From Holophagaceae bacterium (GTDB lineage Bacteria > Acidobacteriota > Holophagae > Holophagales > Holophagaceae): a stretch of 64,000 nucleotides of DNA. The DNA is taken from positions 62,001-126,000 of the forward strand of contig JADKKO010000004.1 in assembly GCA_016720465.1 (NCBI GenBank), read 5' to 3'. Positions 15,762 to 24,237 of the stretch are shown here, in pieces. Under the pieces are notes generated by a model. That model saw only the letters and a list, made by a program, of their open reading frames with translations. It ran no database searches and had not been told where the DNA came from. Position 1 is the stretch's first letter; every line of letters starts with the position of its first letter. The translations under genes were made by a program, and so were the position numbers.

Positions 15762-16511
15762 TCACTGGAGTTCTCCAACGGACATTTCCACATCTGCTTC
15801 AACAGAGTCCTTCCAATCCTGCCGCCGCAGGGAGAGCCGGTATTTCGTCGTGTAGAGCTGTCCTGCGCCAACAGAAAAGGTCCATGTCTCTCGGCGGTTC
15901 AACATGTACCTGCCGAAGTGAGGTGACAAATCGCCTATATAGGCCTGGACGACTTCGAAACTCGCAGGAGAACCATCCTTGCGGACCTGGAGTCGTGCTT
16001 CTCCGGCCTTGGGTTGAAAGGTCCAGAACTTGGCAACAGGGCGCGGGGGCTCTAAGTGGTAGACCAGGATCTGGTCTCCTGGCTCACCAACACCCTCCAA
16101 GGGGTTTTCTATGCCTTTCAGTTGGAGTTTGTTGACGAAACCACTTAAGAGAGTCCCTGGATCAGCCATTGGGGCCACCCGGGAGGGTTCGCAGAGTTGC
16201 TTGAACCAGCGCTGTCCTTCGGATGGAGGAGTCGTCTCCCCGATTTGAAATTCGTGCTGTTGTTGGGAGGCGCTTACCCAGACAGCTCCCTTGCCGGTCG
16301 TTCCGATGAGCATGGCTCCAGACTCTTGGAACACCCCGTTGGGTTTCCCCTGGCGGAAGGCTTTGAATGAAACCCGGTACTCCACGGATCTCGAAGCTGG
16401 CCCCGTGGGAGGCCGGGCTTCAAGGAAGCCTTTTAGCGCTGGCAGGCCCTGCGTTGATGGGGGTGCGGCAGGCAGTGTGATGGCGAAAAGGACTACAAGA
16501 GCAATTTTCAT
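15762..16511 (-). CDS. Exported protein of unknown function (249 aa)
   Basis: Signal peptide MKIALVVLFAITLPAAPPSTQG. The mature part is mostly beta-predicted with conserved-looking blocks (VEYRVSFKAFRQGKPNGVFQ, GAMLIGTTGKGAVWVSASQQ, RYMLNRRETWTFSVGAGQLY). I recognise no family; the pattern loosely recalls outer-membrane lipoprotein-sorting or DUF-type periplasmic proteins with a curved beta sheet. It stands alone between the RND relic and ynfA on the same strand. One Cys, no metal motif. Confidence 0.6.
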   Translation of the reverse strand: MKIALVVLFAITLPAAPPSTQGLPALKGFLEARPPTGPASRSVEYRVSFKAFRQGKPNGVFQESGAMLIGTTGKGAVWVSASQQQHEFQIGETTPPSEGQRWFKQLCEPSRVAPMADPGTLLSGFVNKLQLKGIENPLEGVGEPGDQILVYHLEPPRPVAKFWTFQPKAGEARLQVRKDGSPASFEVVQAYIGDLSPHFGRYMLNRRETWTFSVGAGQLYTTKYRLSLRRQDWKDSVEADVEMSVGELQ

Positions 16512-16567
16512 AGTCAGTTCTCCGGACTCGGTTCAATGGCGGATTTTGGAGGCAAAGAACTAGAGAT

Positions 16568-16890
16568 TCATGACCTGGGCCCCATCATGGCAAGGGTTCC
16601 GGCCAAGGCGAGCGCGGAGCCGATGCCATCCCTCAGGCCGGGCCGATGCCCGCCCACGTCCCATCCCCAGAGCAGGGATAGGACGATGAACACAGCGCCG
16701 TAGGCCGCATAGAGCCGACCGAAAAGTGCTGGGATGGCTGGAGGACCAGGGCAATCCCGTAGAGCGCCAATGCGATGAAGCCCCCAAGACCCAACCATGG
16801 GCTCCGCCCGCCACGCAGCCAAATCCACACCAAGTAGCCGCCCCCGATTCCAAGGAGGCCCGCCATGAGAAAGAGCATGGAGGAAGGCAT
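16568..16890 (-). pseudogene. ynfA: YnfA-family small membrane protein, frameshifted
   Basis: The first frame gives MPSSMLFLMAGLLGIGGGYL and VWIWLRGGRSPWLGLGGFIA through ALYGIALVLQPSQ. A shift near 16735 moves to the frame PALFGRLYAAYGAVFIVLSL ... DGIGSALALAGTLAMMGPRS. Together they make a complete four-helix YnfA/UPF0060 protein with the signature FGRxYAAYGG/A. Length from ATG to stop is 323 bases, one short of a 107-residue frame, so a single base is missing. Either recent inactivation or a base-call error. Confidence 0.8.
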
Positions 16891-17003
16891 TGTCTGTTTC
16901 CTTCTCAAGTCGATAGAGGGTGATCTTTTCTGGCGGGAATTCATGGGGTCGGCTGACGGGCAGGCCTTCTCGATGGCTCTGGTTTTTTTGTTGTGGACCG
17001 GAG

Positions 17004-17867
17004 CTACTTTTCCAGTTCCACCACCACGTTGGCCGCTTTGCCCGCGACGACTTCCACGTCGAGAATCTTTGTCTTGAAACCTGGGCGCACCACCGTGATC
17101 GTGTGCCTGCCGACTCCAGCCCTTACGCCGCGGCTGTTGGCCGAAAGGTCCTCGGCCGTGCCGATCAGGCGGTCATCCAGGTAGACCGCGGCGTCGTCCG
17201 GCAACACCAGGATGCGGAGGCTGCCCTGGTTGGCCGCTAAGGGTGGCAGCGGCGTTTTCTCGGCCTGATTGTTCCGCGGTTCCTCGCCATCCTCCCTGGC
17301 CGAAGCGGTCAGCGGCATCGGCTTTCCGCCTGGCTCGAACAGTCGTCCGTAAGGCATCGGCTTCCGCACCGAGTCGAAGGCGTCAAGCTTCTCGCGGCCC
17401 GCCAATCGAGGCATGCGCTTGTCGAGGTTCACCTTCTGGCCGGGCCTGGCGTCGAGATTGATGCCGTAGGTCTCGTGGCCCGGGTAACGGAACTCAAGGT
17501 GGTAGCTGCCCGGCTTCAGGTAGAGATAGTCCGGATAGCCGTCGAAGTCGTCGGCGATACCGACGTAGACTCCGTCGAGCCAGACTTCAGCATCTTCTGG
17601 TGAGATGTCGGTATCCACGACCGCGAAGGCAGGAAGGGTTGGATAGCCAAACCAAGTGCCGACATAGACCGATGGGCCTCGCCGCCACCCGCCCCAGTAC
17701 CCTGTGCCAAACGAATAATAGCCCCCGCGGTAGTGACTGCTACCACCTAGGTGGCCGCCACCGCGACCACCACCCCGGCCGCCGCCGCGTTGGGCTGCGG
17801 CCGGGGTGGTGCCCAAGAGGGCGATAAGGGTCGCGAAGATGATCATTCGTGTTCCAGTGGATCTCAT
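17004..17867 (-). CDS. Exported protein with two PEGA domains (287 aa)
   Basis: The ATG at 17867 follows AAGGAGAT. Signal peptide ending PAAAQ, then a Gly/Arg/Tyr-rich linker (GGGRGGGRGGGHLGG, HYRGGYYSFGTGYWGGW). PEGA domain 1 at about 90-165 (ISPEDAEVWLDGVYVGIADD, LKPGSYHLEFRYPGHE) and PEGA domain 2 at the C-terminus (LPDDAAVYLDDRLIGTAEDL, VGRHTITVVRPGFKTKILDV). PEGA domains occur in surface or periplasmic proteins of Deltaproteobacteria and Acidobacteria; their role is structural or ligand binding. It follows the RND gene by 119 bases and may be co-transcribed. Confidence 0.78.
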   Translation of the reverse strand: MRSTGTRMIIFATLIALLGTTPAAAQRGGGRGGGRGGGHLGGSSHYRGGYYSFGTGYWGGWRRGPSVYVGTWFGYPTLPAFAVVDTDISPEDAEVWLDGVYVGIADDFDGYPDYLYLKPGSYHLEFRYPGHETYGINLDARPGQKVNLDKRMPRLAGREKLDAFDSVRKPMPYGRLFEPGGKPMPLTASAREDGEEPRNNQAEKTPLPPLAANQGSLRILVLPDDAAVYLDDRLIGTAEDLSANSRGVRAGVGRHTITVVRPGFKTKILDVEVVAGKAANVVVELEK

Positions 17868-17986
17868 GGAATCTCCTTCATGTCCTGTGTAAACAAGTTG
17901 CCCACTCACTACTAATTTCCTTCCCGGGCGCCCAGCAAGCAGCCCCGGGCAAGGTATTCCAAGAGGCCCCCTCCGCCTCAATAACC

Positions 17987-20900
17987 TCACGCGGGTTCAT
18001 GGTTTGATTCCTTCGGCTTGCCAATCCATGCGTAGAAGCTCGGCAGGGCTAACAAGGTGAAAAGGGTTGAGGTGACGAGCCCACCCACCATAACGATGGC
18101 GAGGGGCCGTTCCAATTCGCTGCCGCCAATGCCGAAGAGCATGGGCATCAGGCCGAGGATGGCGGCGCCTGCCGTCATGAGCTTAGGGCGCACACGGCCA
18201 ATGGAGGCTTCCCGGATGGCCTCTGCGAAGGGCATGCCCTCGGCCATCAAGTTCTTTGCTTGGATGATGAGCACAAGGCTGTTCTGTACGGCCACACCGA
18301 AGAGCCCGATCACACCGACGATGGAACTGATATTCCATGTCTCACCAGCCAACCACAGGGCGATCAGGCCGCCTGCGAAGGCGTTCGGCAGCGTGGCGAC
18401 GACCGCCAGCACTTCCCGCCACCGTCCCAGAGCCAGGTAGAGGAGCCCGACCACCAGCGCCAGTGCAACAGCGATTGCCACGCTCAGCCGCCGCTGAGTT
18501 TCCCGTGCCTCCTCGATTTGTCCGCCGATCTTGACGACGGTGCCCTTGGGCAGTTCCATCGCCGCCATGGCCTTCTCAACGCGAGTAGCGGTGCCGCCCA
18601 GATCGCCCTTGGTGCGGATGTTCACGGCGAGGCGGCGCTGGGCCGCTTCACGACGTATGAGGCTGGGCGTGACGGTCTCGTCGAAACGCGTGACCTGGCC
18701 CAGCTCCACGATGCGGCCATCCTCCAGAACGATGGGCAGGCGTTTGAGCTTTTCAGGGCTCACCCTTCCATCGTTAGGAAAGCGCAGGATCCGCTCGATG
18801 CGCTGGGGTCCGTCGAAGCGGGTTTCCGTTTCCAGGCCTTGGAGGCTGGCTTTCAAGGTTTGGGCGACCAGGGTCCGCGGCACGTTGAGCCGCCGCAAGG
18901 CATCTTCGTCCGGCACAATACGCCACTTGGGCAGCGGACCGCTGCCATCCGGGCTCACGGAGGCCACACCTTCGACTTTGCTGAGGCGCTCTTGGATTTC
19001 CGGAAGTTTGGCCTGGAGGGCGTCCAGGTCCGGGTTGAAGAGCTTCACCTGAAGGTCCGCGGGTGTGCCCCCAATGCCTTCGGAGATCCGCATCTGCATG
19101 GGTGTGGTCAGCTCGACAGGATAAGGAAGATCCTCGATGGCTTCGGCCACATCCCGCTCCACGGCCTTCGCGGGGCGCTGGCCGTCCAACACCACCAGCA
19201 CATCGCTGATGGTGTGGGGCATGGGATCCTCCGTCAGTTCGGCGCGGCCCGTGCGGCGGTAGACGGAAGACACACCGGAAATCCTCGCTAGCTTTTCCTC
19301 CAGCTGGAGGTTCGCCTCATCCACGGAAGCCAGACTGGTTTCCGAGGGCAGGCGGGAATTGAGCATCAGCGCGCCCTCGTCCAGCTTGGGCAAGAAGTTG
19401 CTTCCCAGATTGAAGGCCAAGACGAGGCTCGGAATGGTGATGGCCAATGCGATCACCTGAACGACGGCCCCGTGGCGCATGGCCCATTCCAGGCGAGGCT
19501 TGTAGAAGCGCTTAATGGCCACGACGAAACGGGGCTCCTCTAGCGAGGATCCCGGGGGAAGGAAGCGTTCCACCAGGGCTGGAACTAGGGTGAAGCTGAG
19601 GATCAGGCTGAGAGTCATGGCGGAAGCCACGGCCACGGCCAAGGGCGCATACAGACGGCCCGCCAGGCCACCGATGGCCAACAGCGGAATGAACACCGCT
19701 AGGATCACCAGCACCGCCGTGAGGATGGGGACGCCCACCTCGGCGGCGGCGCGGGTCAGGGCCACGCGCCGGGGCTCGATATGCTCCTGATGCTCATGCA
19801 GCCGATGAGCGAGGTTTTCCACCATGATGACGGCGGCATCCACCAGCAGGCCCACGGAGATGGCCAGGCCACCCAGCGTCATGGCATTGAGGCCCATTCC
19901 CATAATGCTGAGAGGAATGGCCGCGCCGAAGGTGGCAAGGGGCAGCACTGCGATGACCAGCAAGGCCCCCCGGAAGTTTCCCAGCAGCACAATGAGCACC
20001 AGCGCCACAAAGAACCCCCCCAGTAACAAGGCCACCGTGACGCCGCTAAGGGCGTGAGTGACGAGGGTGCCTTGGTCGTACATCAGGGTGAGCGACATGC
20101 CTTCGGGCAGTCCTTTGCGGAGTTCATCCAAGGCCGCTCGGACCGCCTTGGAAGTGCTCAGCACATCCGCCGTGGGCTGCTTGACCACGCGCAAGCTCAC
20201 GTCCTCGTGGCCCTGATGCCTGGCCAGACCCCGGCGGAAGGCGGGCCCTTCGCGCACATCCGCCACATCACCCAGTTGCACCATCCCGCGATGGGTTTTG
20301 AGTGGGAGGTGACGGACTTCTTCGGAGGTGCCCGCGAGGCTGCCCACGGTCATGAACCAGCCTTTGTCCTGGATTTCCATGACACCCGCAGCCGTGTCCT
20401 GTGCGCTGCCTTTCATCGCGTCCGCCACCTGATCCAAGCTGACGCCCTGGAGGCGCATGCGCTCGGGATCGAGGGTCACTTGGAGTTGGCGTTCTTCGCC
20501 GCCCAAGCGTTCCACCCGTGCTACGCCAGGGACGGCCTGAAGGCGCGGGACGAGGACCTTTTCGGTGAGGTCCCGGAGCTTCATGGGATCCACGGAGGGG
20601 CCTTCTAGGACGATCTCCTGGATCTCCTGGAGGCGCCCCGCGGCGCTGGACATCAACGGTGAACGGGTCCCTTCCGGGAAGCCGCCGATCACACCCGAAA
20701 GGCGCTCTGCCACGAGCTGACGGGCTCGCCAGGGGTCGGTGTCACCCTCGAAGGCAACAACCACCTGGACCACTTCTGCCTGCACAGTGGTGATCACGCG
20801 CTTGACGCCAGGCAGACCGCCGACGGCCTGTTCCACCGGCTGGGCCACCGTCAATTCCAGCTCCGAAGCCGCCCGGCCTGGACTCTGGATGAGCAAACTC

Positions 20901-21139
20901 AGAGATGGGAGGGTGAGATCGGGGAACAGGTCCCGCTTGAGGTTTAAGAAGGTCGCGATGCCTGCGACCAGCCACACCAGGGCCAGTGCGAAGACCCACC
21001 CCTTGCGCGGCAGCAGCCAGTCGAACCAGCGGCGGATAAGGGTACGGTGCTGGGGCGTGTAGACCGCGTATGGATCGTGCGGCATATGCGGATCAAGAGG
21101 GATTTCCTCATCGTTCGGCAAGTTCGGCTCAGTGGTCAT
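17987..21139 (-). CDS. RND efflux permease, CzcA/CusA-like, pump 2 (1050 aa)
   Basis: Full-length heavy-metal-type RND pump. It has an extra hydrophilic N-terminus (MTTEPNLPNDEEIPLDPHMP) before TM1, then FPDLTLPSLSLLIQSPGRAA, porter domains, TM4 with LNAMTLGGLAISVGLLVDAA and VIMVENLAHRLHEH, and a second porter repeat. It ends FTLLALPSFYAWIGKPKESN. The TM4 signature has a single Asp (LVDAA), unlike the DFG/D pairs of CzcA, so the cation is uncertain. Its start overlaps the adaptor stop by 11 bases. Operon: arsR, small Cys protein, tolC, adaptor, this gene. Confidence 0.92.
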   Translation of the reverse strand: MTTEPNLPNDEEIPLDPHMPHDPYAVYTPQHRTLIRRWFDWLLPRKGWVFALALVWLVAGIATFLNLKRDLFPDLTLPSLSLLIQSPGRAASELELTVAQPVEQAVGGLPGVKRVITTVQAEVVQVVVAFEGDTDPWRARQLVAERLSGVIGGFPEGTRSPLMSSAAGRLQEIQEIVLEGPSVDPMKLRDLTEKVLVPRLQAVPGVARVERLGGEERQLQVTLDPERMRLQGVSLDQVADAMKGSAQDTAAGVMEIQDKGWFMTVGSLAGTSEEVRHLPLKTHRGMVQLGDVADVREGPAFRRGLARHQGHEDVSLRVVKQPTADVLSTSKAVRAALDELRKGLPEGMSLTLMYDQGTLVTHALSGVTVALLLGGFFVALVLIVLLGNFRGALLVIAVLPLATFGAAIPLSIMGMGLNAMTLGGLAISVGLLVDAAVIMVENLAHRLHEHQEHIEPRRVALTRAAAEVGVPILTAVLVILAVFIPLLAIGGLAGRLYAPLAVAVASAMTLSLILSFTLVPALVERFLPPGSSLEEPRFVVAIKRFYKPRLEWAMRHGAVVQVIALAITIPSLVLAFNLGSNFLPKLDEGALMLNSRLPSETSLASVDEANLQLEEKLARISGVSSVYRRTGRAELTEDPMPHTISDVLVVLDGQRPAKAVERDVAEAIEDLPYPVELTTPMQMRISEGIGGTPADLQVKLFNPDLDALQAKLPEIQERLSKVEGVASVSPDGSGPLPKWRIVPDEDALRRLNVPRTLVAQTLKASLQGLETETRFDGPQRIERILRFPNDGRVSPEKLKRLPIVLEDGRIVELGQVTRFDETVTPSLIRREAAQRRLAVNIRTKGDLGGTATRVEKAMAAMELPKGTVVKIGGQIEEARETQRRLSVAIAVALALVVGLLYLALGRWREVLAVVATLPNAFAGGLIALWLAGETWNISSIVGVIGLFGVAVQNSLVLIIQAKNLMAEGMPFAEAIREASIGRVRPKLMTAGAAILGLMPMLFGIGGSELERPLAIVMVGGLVTSTLFTLLALPSFYAWIGKPKESNHEPA

Positions 21140-22259
21140 GGTCTTCCCCTCCGCTCTTGCGCTTGATCTGGAGGGACTTCAGCAGGTAGGCGCCCTCGCC
21201 AACCACGGTCTCGCCGGGTTTCACGCCTTCCAACACCATCACGTCGCCACCCAGTTCAACGCCCCGGCGCACGGGCCGGAACACGGCCTCTTCGCCCTCC
21301 TTCACGAATACGCCCCAGATGCCTTCCACCTGCTGCAAGGCACTTTGGGGCAGCACCATGGCCTTGGTCAGGGGCACGTGCACTTCGAGCGGCGTGCCGG
21401 GAATGGGCAAGGGTCCGCCCGACAAGCGGAGGCGGTAGCTCAGGCGCCGGGTGTCTCCCGTCAGGGTTGCAGGCGTTCCTTCCAGACGGGCTTTCCAGTG
21501 CTGGCCATCTGCCCGCCGGACTTCCGTGAGGGTTCCCTGGGACCAGTCCTGGGGGGCCGGGAGCGGCAGTTCCAGGCGCGCCAGGGATGCGGCGGCGGAC
21601 TGGAAACTGCCCAACTCAAGGCCTGCTTCGACACCTTGTCCGAGTTGGGCTTTGTATGCGACCACCGTTCCAGCACTGGGCGCCTTCAACGTGAACGTGG
21701 CTCCAGCGGTCTCAGGGCTTAGACCCCTAGCCTCCAATGCCAAACGTGAAGCTTCCTCGTCGGCCTGGGCCGTCGCTGCCTCACTACGGGCCGCCTCCAA
21801 CTCCCGGCGGGAACCCGCCTGGGCCTCTGAGAGGCGCCGTTCGCGCGCAAGCTCGGCCTCGGCTCTTTGTTGCTTGGCTTTCGACGCGAGCCAGTCGGCC
21901 TTCAACCGCGCTAGTTCCGGGCTTTGAATCGTCAAAAGAGGTGTGCCGGGACCCACATGCTTTCCAGGAGGGATTGAAATGGCCGAGATGATGCCCCTCA
22001 CCGGGGAGGTGAGCAAAGCCTGGGCGGTTTCATCGCCGATGGCTTCGGCGGGATACCACGCACCCTCGGCTTTAGACTCGGGCACCTGCATGAAGTGCAG
22101 GCCACGCACATCTTTCAGGGGCAAACGGTTCAGGTCTCCGGTCGATGTCTCCCCGGCATGTTGTTCGGTGGAAGGCGGCGCAGCTTCCTTCTTGTGGTCA
22201 CATGAGGTGAAGGCGATCAGCGCAAGGCTCAAGGCAGAAATTTGAAGCACATTGTTCAT
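21129..22259 (-). CDS. Periplasmic adaptor lipoprotein of RND pump 2 (376 aa)
   Basis: Start ATG 22259 overlaps the tolC stop (ATGA). Lipoprotein signal MNNVLQISALSLALIAFTSC. HlyD/CzcB-type layout: lipoyl half (VRGIISAISIPPGKHVGPGT), a long coiled coil (SPELARLKADWLASKAKQQR ... EARSEAATAQADEEASRLAL), second lipoyl half (KAPSAGTVVAYKAQLGQGVE), then beta-barrel and MP domains. It ends His/Asp rich (GGEDHDH). There is no heavy-metal-binding domain as in CusB. It works with the permease at 17987-21139 and channel at 22256-23434. Confidence 0.9.
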   Translation of the reverse strand: MNNVLQISALSLALIAFTSCDHKKEAAPPSTEQHAGETSTGDLNRLPLKDVRGLHFMQVPESKAEGAWYPAEAIGDETAQALLTSPVRGIISAISIPPGKHVGPGTPLLTIQSPELARLKADWLASKAKQQRAEAELARERRLSEAQAGSRRELEAARSEAATAQADEEASRLALEARGLSPETAGATFTLKAPSAGTVVAYKAQLGQGVEAGLELGSFQSAAASLARLELPLPAPQDWSQGTLTEVRRADGQHWKARLEGTPATLTGDTRRLSYRLRLSGGPLPIPGTPLEVHVPLTKAMVLPQSALQQVEGIWGVFVKEGEEAVFRPVRRGVELGGDVMVLEGVKPGETVVGEGAYLLKSLQIKRKSGGEDHDH

Positions 22260-23434
22260 GGGTTGTTCCCGTCGGTGAGGGCCTGGAGTTCGGCGGTGAG
22301 AAGGTGGGCGGCGTACAGGCGGCGTAGGGAGGCGACCTGGGCTTCCAAGAGCTGGCGGCGGATGGGGAGCGCTTCGGAGGGCCGCTCTTTCCCTTCGTTG
22401 AGGCGCATCCCCACGGCCCGAAGCGCGGTATCGAAGGCGGAGAATGGCGTGGGCGCGGACGTGCTTTGAAGACGGATGAGAGCCGATTGGAAACGTGCGT
22501 CCAGCTCCAGCCTTGCAATCTCCAGCTCCTGCTTCGCCGCGGAGAGATTGGCTTCGGTTTCCCGATGGATCGCTCGCGTTTCGGAAGGTCTTGGAAAGCG
22601 GTAGGCGACACCCAGTGTGGTGATGCGTTCCGGACCTTCCCGGCTGGTGCTTCCGCGCAGGCTCCACCGGCTCGTGGCCAGGGCTTCCTGCTGGCGAAGG
22701 GATTGCTCCTCCAGCCCCAACCGCGCGTCGATGGCGCGACGAAGCGAGCTGCGCTCGAACCGGGCAGGTAGGTCCAGTGCAGACAAAAGGACGGGATCGC
22801 CGGGATCGGCCAGAGGCACCGGCGTCTCAGACACGGCGGCGAGCGTGCGCAGGTTGGCCCAGGTCAGAAAGCGCGTCCTCCGCGCCTCATCGAGGTCCAG
22901 TTGGGCCCTGAGGGCTTCGCCTTCAACAAGGTTGACCTGGAACGCGGGATCAGCCCCGGCTTCGAGACGGGCGCGGGCCGCCTTGAGCCAGGTCTGCACG
23001 GTGCCGAGATCAGACTCGCGCAGCCCGAGCAAGCGCTCTGCGAGCCACGCATCTAGGTAGGCCTGCCGCAAGCGGAAGCCAGTCTCGATGCGGGCGGACT
23101 CCCGCAGAGCGGGATCGGCCTTGCCCAGGGCTTCCTCCAGACCCCGCTGGGTGCTGGGCGAGAGGAATAGGGGCAGGTCCACTTGCACCGACCGGTCGGT
23201 GGTGGAGGGGGAAAGCGACGAGGTGCGCGGGCCCGCGGAGAGCCCAACGGATGGACCCTCCCTAAGCAGACCGCTGGCGCTGCGGAGCTGTCGCTCCCGG
23301 CCCGCCAGCAGAGCTTCAGTCCGAAGCTGCTCTGGGCTGGTTCGTGCGCGCTGGAGAATTTCATCATATGAAAGGGGCGCGGGTGCCTGCGCAACCAATA
23401 CGCAGGGCAAGACCCCCAGTAAAAGGGTTCTCAT
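22256..23434 (-). CDS. TolC-family outer-membrane channel of RND pump 2 (392 aa)
   Basis: Short signal peptide MRTLLLGVLPCVLVAQAPAP, then two OEP repeats with long helices (YDEILQRARTSPEQLRTEAL; RAIHRETEANLSAAKQELEI; NEGKERPSEALPIRRQLLEA). It is slightly shorter than the usual 420-480 residues, but both halves are present. The stop overlaps the adaptor start. It lies 69 bases downstream of the small Cys-rich gene, likely in the same ArsR-controlled transcript. Confidence 0.88.
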   Translation of the reverse strand: MRTLLLGVLPCVLVAQAPAPLSYDEILQRARTSPEQLRTEALLAGRERQLRSASGLLREGPSVGLSAGPRTSSLSPSTTDRSVQVDLPLFLSPSTQRGLEEALGKADPALRESARIETGFRLRQAYLDAWLAERLLGLRESDLGTVQTWLKAARARLEAGADPAFQVNLVEGEALRAQLDLDEARRTRFLTWANLRTLAAVSETPVPLADPGDPVLLSALDLPARFERSSLRRAIDARLGLEEQSLRQQEALATSRWSLRGSTSREGPERITTLGVAYRFPRPSETRAIHRETEANLSAAKQELEIARLELDARFQSALIRLQSTSAPTPFSAFDTALRAVGMRLNEGKERPSEALPIRRQLLEAQVASLRRLYAAHLLTAELQALTDGNNP

Positions 23435-23503
23435 TCAGACCTCGGAAGAAGGACGGATATTCAGGCAGGGCTAGGCCCCGCGATGCGCTCGCTCAGCAGT
23501 TCC

Positions 23504-23770
23504 TCACGCCTTCGGCGGGTCCTTCTCAGGTTCGATGTAGAGGCTGATCAGCGCAGGTGCCAGCTCATCTTCGTAGCGGACAAGCGGAAGGGGGTCAGGT
23601 GGTGGTGGGGCCGGGGTCGGAGGAAGGGGAGCCGCCGTGCAACCATCGCCGCAAATGATATGGCACACCTGCACGCAATCCGCATTGTTGTCTTCGCAAC
23701 GCTCTCTGCTCACCGCACCCAAGTAGAAGGTGGTAAGCACCAGGAAAAGAACCGCGATCCAACGTCTCAT
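23504..23770 (-). CDS. Small exported Cys-rich protein in the ArsR/RND operon (88 aa)
   Basis: ATG 23770 overlaps the arsR stop (ATGA). Signal peptide or anchor MRRWIAVLFLVLTTFYLGAV, then a Cys cluster RCEDNNADCVQVCHIICGDG followed by CTAAP, a Pro-rich linker (PPTPAPPPPDPLP) and an acidic C-terminus. Five Cys and one His within about 24 residues suggest metal binding or a disulfide knot. I know no named family. It is the third such protein beside an RND pump here; position and domain order (signal, Cys cluster, Pro-rich tail) recall the 4661-5110 protein, with no obvious sequence identity. Confidence 0.65.
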   Translation of the reverse strand: MRRWIAVLFLVLTTFYLGAVSRERCEDNNADCVQVCHIICGDGCTAAPLPPTPAPPPPDPLPLVRYEDELAPALISLYIEPEKDPPKA

Positions 23771-24147
23771 CCAGCGCTCACATGGACATGGGCCTGGGCT
23801 TCTTCGTTCAGGCATAGCCCGTGGTACATGAGTTTGGCGATGCAGGTATCCACGATCCGGTAGTGCACGTGGTTGCCATGCCGACGCGTGTCGAGGATGC
23901 CCATATCCACGAGACGCCGCAATTGGTTCGAAACTGCCTGGGGCTTCATTCCCACCGCTTCCGCCAAGTCGCCCATGCAAGGATCATCCAGACGGATCAG
24001 CGCATGCAACAAACGCAAGCGCGTGTCTGAGGCTAGAACCTCGAAAAGCCGTGCTAATTCCAGCGCCTTTGGACCGCTCAACAGGGGCCGCTCCGCGAGT
24101 GACGCTTTGGGCGGACAGATGGGTGGATGGCCTGCATGGTTAGTCAT
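23767..24147 (-). CDS. ArsR/SmtB-family metal-responsive repressor (126 aa)
   Basis: Winged HTH repressor: LARLFEVLASDTRLRLLHAL, metal-site region LDDPCMGDLAEAVGMKPQAV, recognition helix SNQLRRLVDMGIL, wing DTRRHGNHVHYRIVD. The Cys in DDPCMGDL corresponds to the ELCVCDL element of ArsR/CadC, but only one Cys is present. Other possible ligands are Cys/His near the N-terminus (NHAGHPPICPP) and the C-terminal DTCIAKLMYHGLC and HVHVS. It heads the operon of small Cys protein and RND pump 2, and likely represses the promoter at 24168-24195. The metal cannot be named from sequence. Confidence 0.92.
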   Translation of the reverse strand: MTNHAGHPPICPPKASLAERPLLSGPKALELARLFEVLASDTRLRLLHALIRLDDPCMGDLAEAVGMKPQAVSNQLRRLVDMGILDTRRHGNHVHYRIVDTCIAKLMYHGLCLNEEAQAHVHVSAG

Positions 24148-24167
24148 GGGTGATCATTTCACGGCTC

Positions 24168-24195
24168 AGTGTAACAGTTAATCAGCTTACCGCAA
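24168..24195 (-). promoter_or_regulatory. Sigma-70-type promoter of the arsR/RND pump 2 operon
   Basis: On the minus strand TTGCGG (24190-24195), a 16-base spacer and TACACT (24168-24173), 20 bases upstream of the arsR start. The spacer is AT-rich (AAGCTGATTAACTG), a likely ArsR site, although no clean 12-2-12 dyad is visible. Confidence 0.55.
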
Positions 24196-24237
24196 CCCCC
24201 CTTGCCGAATCTTTTTGGGACTCGGATCCCCAAGGGT

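Noticed and set aside
18260..19291. 343-codon frame opposite the RND permease of pump 2
   Set aside because: Antisense shadow of a well-supported gene; His/Gln/Gly-rich composition typical of reverse-strand reading.
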